This document shows positions 59,201 through 64,000 of a DNA stretch of 64,000 nt, one piece after another. The stretch's first letter is position 1; every line of letters starts with the position of its first letter. The notes under the pieces were generated by a model. That model saw nothing but the letters and a program-made list of their open reading frames with translations. It made no database searches and was not told where the DNA came from. The DNA is from Citrus sinensis. Its lineage: Eukaryota; Streptophyta; Magnoliopsida; Sapindales; Rutaceae. Location of the stretch: positions 34,373,001 to 34,437,000 of the forward strand of contig NC_068560.1 in the NCBI RefSeq assembly GCF_022201045.2. Reading direction: 5' to 3'. The position numbers and the translations under genes were made by a program.

Positions 59201-60401
59201 ATTGATACTTCTTAATCTTCTTGGATTCCCACTGGAAATCTCAGAGTGTTGAGCCTTTGTCACTTTTGGTTTTGTTTGCTGCAAAACCTTGTCCGGCTGA
59301 GCACTATTTGCAGCGCCATCCAGAACATTTCGCCTAGAACTCCTATTAGTAAAAAATGCAGCTTTCTGCCCAATATTTTGCTGGGTTTCCGACTCTACAT
59401 CAGCTGAAACAGTTGAGGTAAACATTACAGTGTTGCGCCTGGTTCCCCTTGAAGGGCCACCGGGAACAGCAACATTCTTAACTATCTCAAAAACTTTACT
59501 AGTGTCCTGAATTGCTTCAAAATCGGAAGCTACTTCCAAATCAGAATTCCTCGATCCACACGCTTCCCCTGAAAGTTTTGTTTGAGATCTTGTGATCCTT
59601 TTGCCACTCAACATTTTACTGCTTTCATCCTTTGCAGCGTCTTGACTCTCCACATCTCTTTTCGCTCTCTTCCTCCCAAGAGGAAGAGATGAGACAACAT
59701 CATTTTCAGTAGCTTGAATCTGCGTCTCTGACACTGATTTGACAGTACATCTTCTCCTGCCACCCCGCTTATACCCCGAAACATCATAAACAAAAGTTTC
59801 ATTCTCGGGACTAAACCTAACTTTCTTCACCACTTTAGTGGTCTTAGGCAAAGAATCATTTCCCTTCCCTTTCTTCCTTGAATTTCCCCCAAAAGACTCG
59901 CCTTGTGAAGTGATTTTTTGGCTCCCCTGTATATCGCAAATAGAATTAGGCCCAAATTCATGGATTATTCTCTGCGTTTAATCTTTACAAAAATAAAAAG
60001 AAATAAAAAAAAATCCTTGACCCTGTCATTTCAATAACGAACAGAAATTTATCTCAAATTTAACTTTCATTCCTGACTAGTTTTCATACATATTCTCGGC
60101 AGCCAAAAAGAACTAATAAATTGCAGGATTAAAAAAATCGAAATTTCCAACACTTCTTTTCATTTCCTCCAATTTCTCTGCAACCAAACAAATGAAACTC
60201 AAATAATTTTAGAAAACAGCAAAAATTTAAAAAAAAAAATCCAGCCATTTGAATGAAAAAAATTCTAACTTTGAGAATCGAAGATAACCGATCTGCCATC
60301 TCGCTATTGGACAAGTTGGCCGGTACACCGTGCTTTTTGCACAGCGCTTGAAGCTGCTTTCTCGTCAATGATTGATACTCCATTTTCGCTTCTCCTCTCA
60401 T
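53210..60401 (-). CDS. Large SAP-like nuclear-type protein of unknown function, with KEN box and D-box
   Basis: Ten exons in phase: 60383-60270, 59926-58201, 58099-56147, 55864-55787, 55686-55279, 55220-54897, 54755-54312, 54098-54021, 53946-53578 and 53496-53210 (1,926 residues). An in-frame Met at 60401 could add MRGEAK. The N-terminus (LTRKQLQALCKKHGVPANLS) is SAP/LEM-like, a fold used for DNA or chromatin binding. KKVRF (about 72-76) matches the PP1-docking RVxF pattern. Two copies of GPSRxTRRN occur (about 195 and 376), with basic RSARIAS-type motifs. The long middle is acidic and predicted disordered. Exons 4-6 plus the end of exon 3 are duplicated as exons 7-9. The last exon has RTPKP, MKEN and RRALEDLRN. 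The acceptor assumed for exon 9 lacks AG, so that exon is uncertain. I do not recognise a named gene. A cell-cycle-controlled chromatin role is inference. Confidence 0.75.
55980..56127 (+). mobile_element. tRNA-derived SINE inserted in an intron
   Basis: Lies in the intron between exons 3 and 4 of the minus-strand gene, in opposite orientation. Starting near GTGCCAAACTAGTTGAGTT (A box), it has GGTCTGGTTTTGAACCCC (B box, degenerate), a body, and an A19-type tail at about 56109-56127. The matching intron of the duplicated module (54311-54099) lacks it. This organisation is that of plant Au-type or related SINEs. Target duplications are not clear. Confidence 0.65.
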
Positions 60402-61899
<1,498 letters not shown>

Positions 61900-62787
61900 G
61901 AGTTGTACTATTGGCACCCCTTCAAAATCCTATTAAAACCCCTATTTCAATTATACTTCGATTATTGTCAAAAATATCCTTTTTTTAAAAAAAAGAATCC
62001 TTCTTTCCAACTTAAAAATCTTTCAATTTACAATCATTTTCTCACACTTATAATTCTTTTGCGATGAAATGTAATGGTTTCCCCTAAAAGAAAATTGGTA
62101 CAGCTGCGTATAGATGTTGCTGTAAATGGTACATAAGGTTTAACGAAAATTAGAGTTGTAGTCACTGATCAAGGAAAGTTTAAATTTATGGCGGCATTAA
62201 TTTGCAGGAAATTTTGTACTAGTAATGTGGAATTTGTAGAATTAGAAGCGATCTTATGAAGAGTCAAAATGGCTAAAGATGCTGGATTGTAGGTGAATTT
62301 AGCGACTTCACAACTGACAAAAATGAAGTTATTATTAAGCATATGCTTAGAGTACTCAACCAAGCTTGTAATTTCCCTTCTTGAACAGCTGGAGTGGCTA
62401 GAAGAAGTTTCTGCAGACATTGCAAATATGTTGTAGCTTCCTTTCTTTGTTAATATAAAATACTCCTTTTACCCTTTTTTTTAATAGTCTCTTTTACGCA
62501 AAAAAAAAAAAAAAAAAAACTCTTGTTTTGATATCTCTAATCTTCTCAAACTTTCTCTCTCTATAAAACTAAAAAACTTTAGATTCCCAAAAATAAAAAT
62601 AATTCATATAAAAAAGATTGTTGTTTTAAGATTGTGCAAACCAATTGTATATGTGGAATTAAAAAAGAGAGAAAATGGGAGAGAAAAAAATATAAACAGT
62701 TAATTCTTTTTTTATTTGTCCTTAAATGTAATTACAATATAATAAGGGTTTTATAAGATCAATTATGGGGTGCCAATAGTCGAACTC
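61900..62787. mobile_element. TIR element, copy B (888 bp), carrying an RNase H-like relic
   Basis: The left end GAGTTGTACTATTGGCACCC and the reverse complement of the right end GAGTTCGACTATTGGCACCC form inverted repeats with two mismatches. Flanking direct repeats are TGTTCAAAA (61891-61899) and TTTTCAAAA (62788-62796), one mismatch in nine. The termini and the right subterminal TTTGTCCTTAA stretch match copy A at 13997-14538. The interior carries a decayed RNase H-like fragment (62089-62436) and a poly-A run (62500-62519). Confidence 0.7.
62089..62436 (+). pseudogene. Decayed RNase H-like (LINE-type) coding fragment
   Basis: One frame reads KLVQLRIDVAVNGT, stop, GLTKIRVVVTDQGKFK, then FMAALICRKF and NVEFVELEAIL, stop, RVKMAKDAGL, stop, and so on. 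This follows the usual order of plant RNase H-like domains from non-LTR retroelements: a first Asp in DVAVNG, a DxxGK turn, then the Glu of E-E-A/LEAxLxGLxxAKxAGL. At least three in-frame stops are present, so it is a relic. It lies inside TIR element copy B. Confidence 0.6.
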
Positions 62788-63638
62788 TTTTCAAAACTTC
62801 TACCCTACAACTTATCAATTGTGACATTCTAAACCCCAATATTCCCCATTCTGAATCTAAAGCTTAAAGCTTTGTTTGTTGAAATTCAGAAGAAATCCAC
62901 AATCGACATACCATATGATCTGAAAAAATCAATTGATAAATTAAAGATGAAGCTCTCATACCTCGATGTTTAAGTAATTAGTATTCATGAAGTAGAAGTA
63001 CCGATCAATTAAAAATATTAAATATGATTATATAACAATTGTAGTCTTTTGTTGATTCCAAAAAATTTATCCAAGGTTAACTGCATGATGTGGCAAAAGC
63101 TGAAGCCTAAAGCTGAGCATAAAATTGTGGTTAATCATTTATAGTTTAAACTGGTACACCACTTTAGTGTTTACCTGTAATATTTTTACTATTTAGCAAA
63201 ATTATTATTTAAAAATTATATTTATCACACGTTATGAACTCTTTTTTTTTTGGATCATAACTACAATTTTTTTTTTCATTGCAGTGAGTTTTAAACCACC
63301 TCACTTTAATAGCAAACAGGACCTAAAGTGGGTGTTCAAAATTGTAAACAACTGCTTTTCAATTTTCTTGTTATATAGAGTATTAGTGTGTTACTATATT
63401 GAATTTTAATTTAACACTAAAAATGGTGAAGCCCTAAGATATTATTAGAGAATTCAGAAGGGAGAAAAATATATTTTGATTAATATTTTTTATAAAAAAA
63501 TAGTGGTCTGTGTTGACGAACCCCACAAATTAAATTTAAATTTAAATAATGGTGAATACTACGATGTATTATCTATAAAGGTTGTTTGTTAATTAGTTAC
63601 CCCATTGCAATCAATATACCACAAATAACAAGTTGAAC
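62788..63638. other. Upstream region of the P450 gene
   Basis: AT-rich. The last part before 63639 should hold the P450 promoter and leader. A specific TATA box could not be chosen with confidence. Confidence 0.5.
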
Positions 63639-64000
63639 ATGGCTTTGCTCATCATATTCCTTGTGTCACTGCCAGTACTCAGTTACTTTCTTTATCTCCT
63701 AAGGAAACGCATAAACAAAGCCAAAACGACAAGTGGTTTATTACCACTAGGGCCTCGAGGTCTTCCCTTAATCGGAAACCTACACCAGCTTGAAAGCACA
63801 AACCTTCATTACCAGCTCTGGAATCTCTCCAAAAAATATGGCCCACTGATGTCGCTACGCCTTGGCCTCGTGCAGACCGTAGTAGTTTCTTCAGTAAAAA
63901 TGGCCAAAGAAGCTCTGAAAACCCATGATGTTGAATTTAGCGGCAGGCCGGCGTTGGTTGGCCAGCAAAAATTAACCTACAATGGCTTAGATGTTGCCTT
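63639..64000 (+). CDS. Cytochrome P450, CYP71 clan (3' truncated by the window edge)
   Basis: The first 120 residues are visible from the ATG at 63639. A hydrophobic membrane anchor (LLIIFLVSLPVLSYFLYLL) is followed by a basic stop-transfer stretch (RKRINKAK) and the proline-rich hinge LPLGPRGLPLIGNLHQL. Next comes the start of the catalytic domain with KKYGPLMSLRLG and FSGRPALVGQQKLTYNG. This layout is standard for ER-bound microsomal P450s. The hinge and the RPALVGQQKLTYNG segment resemble CYP71/CYP83-type enzymes. The heme-binding Cys and the I-helix lie beyond the edge, so substrate and completeness cannot be judged. Confidence 0.92.
   Translation, partial: MALLIIFLVSLPVLSYFLYLLRKRINKAKTTSGLLPLGPRGLPLIGNLHQLESTNLHYQLWNLSKKYGPLMSLRLGLVQTVVVSSVKMAKEALKTHDVEFSGRPALVGQQKLTYNGLDVA

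Overview
The window is nuclear DNA of a dicot plant. It is AT-rich, its genes have many short exons with GT-AG introns, and it carries plant-specific families: a CesA cellulose synthase, ABA/stress-ripening (ASR) proteins, EC1 egg-cell peptides, a y-type plastid thioredoxin and a CYP71-type P450. From memory, the proteins look most like those of a woody rosid such as Citrus, but a database search would be needed to name the species. All exon models here were built by hand from splice sites, reading phase and family similarity.

Layout: 461-6492 (+) is a sterol 3-beta-glucosyltransferase of the UGT80B1/TT15 type, cut at its 5' end by the window edge. 7598-8352 and 10010-10796 (-) are tandem citrate-binding / PL7-fold secreted proteins. 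11393-13734 (+) is a sphingomyelin-synthase-like membrane protein (PHLOEM UNLOADING MODULATOR type). 15096-16520 (+) is plastid thioredoxin y. 17656-19874 (+) is SET DOMAIN GROUP 41. Together these resemble the Arabidopsis neighbourhood At1g43245-At1g43620, recalled from memory. A gene-poor stretch with a 154-bp tandem repeat follows. Two tandem ASR genes (25003-25809, 29469-30224) lie within 3-kb duplicated blocks separated by a unique spacer. Next come an EC1 pseudogene (32783-33197) and an intact EC1 gene (34679-35110), both (-), then tRNA-His (36672-36743).

About 9 kb of intergenic DNA holds an hAT-like non-autonomous element and a cluster of G-box palindromes. 45820-52430 (+) is a complete 14-exon CESA6-like cellulose synthase. 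53210-60401 (-) is a large, poorly characterised nuclear-type protein of about 1,926 residues. It has an SAP-like N-terminus, a PP1-docking-type motif, a duplicated block of exons and C-terminal KEN and D-box motifs. The window ends in the 5' part of a CYP71-clan P450 (63639 onward).

The most unusual points are: (1) the large (-) strand gene, with a tandemly duplicated four-exon module, one decayed splice acceptor in the second copy, and mitotic-type degrons; (2) a previously unlabelled terminal-inverted-repeat element family with copies at 13997-14538 and 61900-62787, the second carrying a decayed RNase H-like coding fragment; (3) the ASR segmental duplication, with heptad-repeat expansion, a double-hairpin insertion in one copy and an orphan two-exon Gln/Asn-rich reading frame in the spacer. 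The genes do not form a single pathway. They are independent housekeeping, cell-wall, membrane-lipid, stress and reproduction genes.
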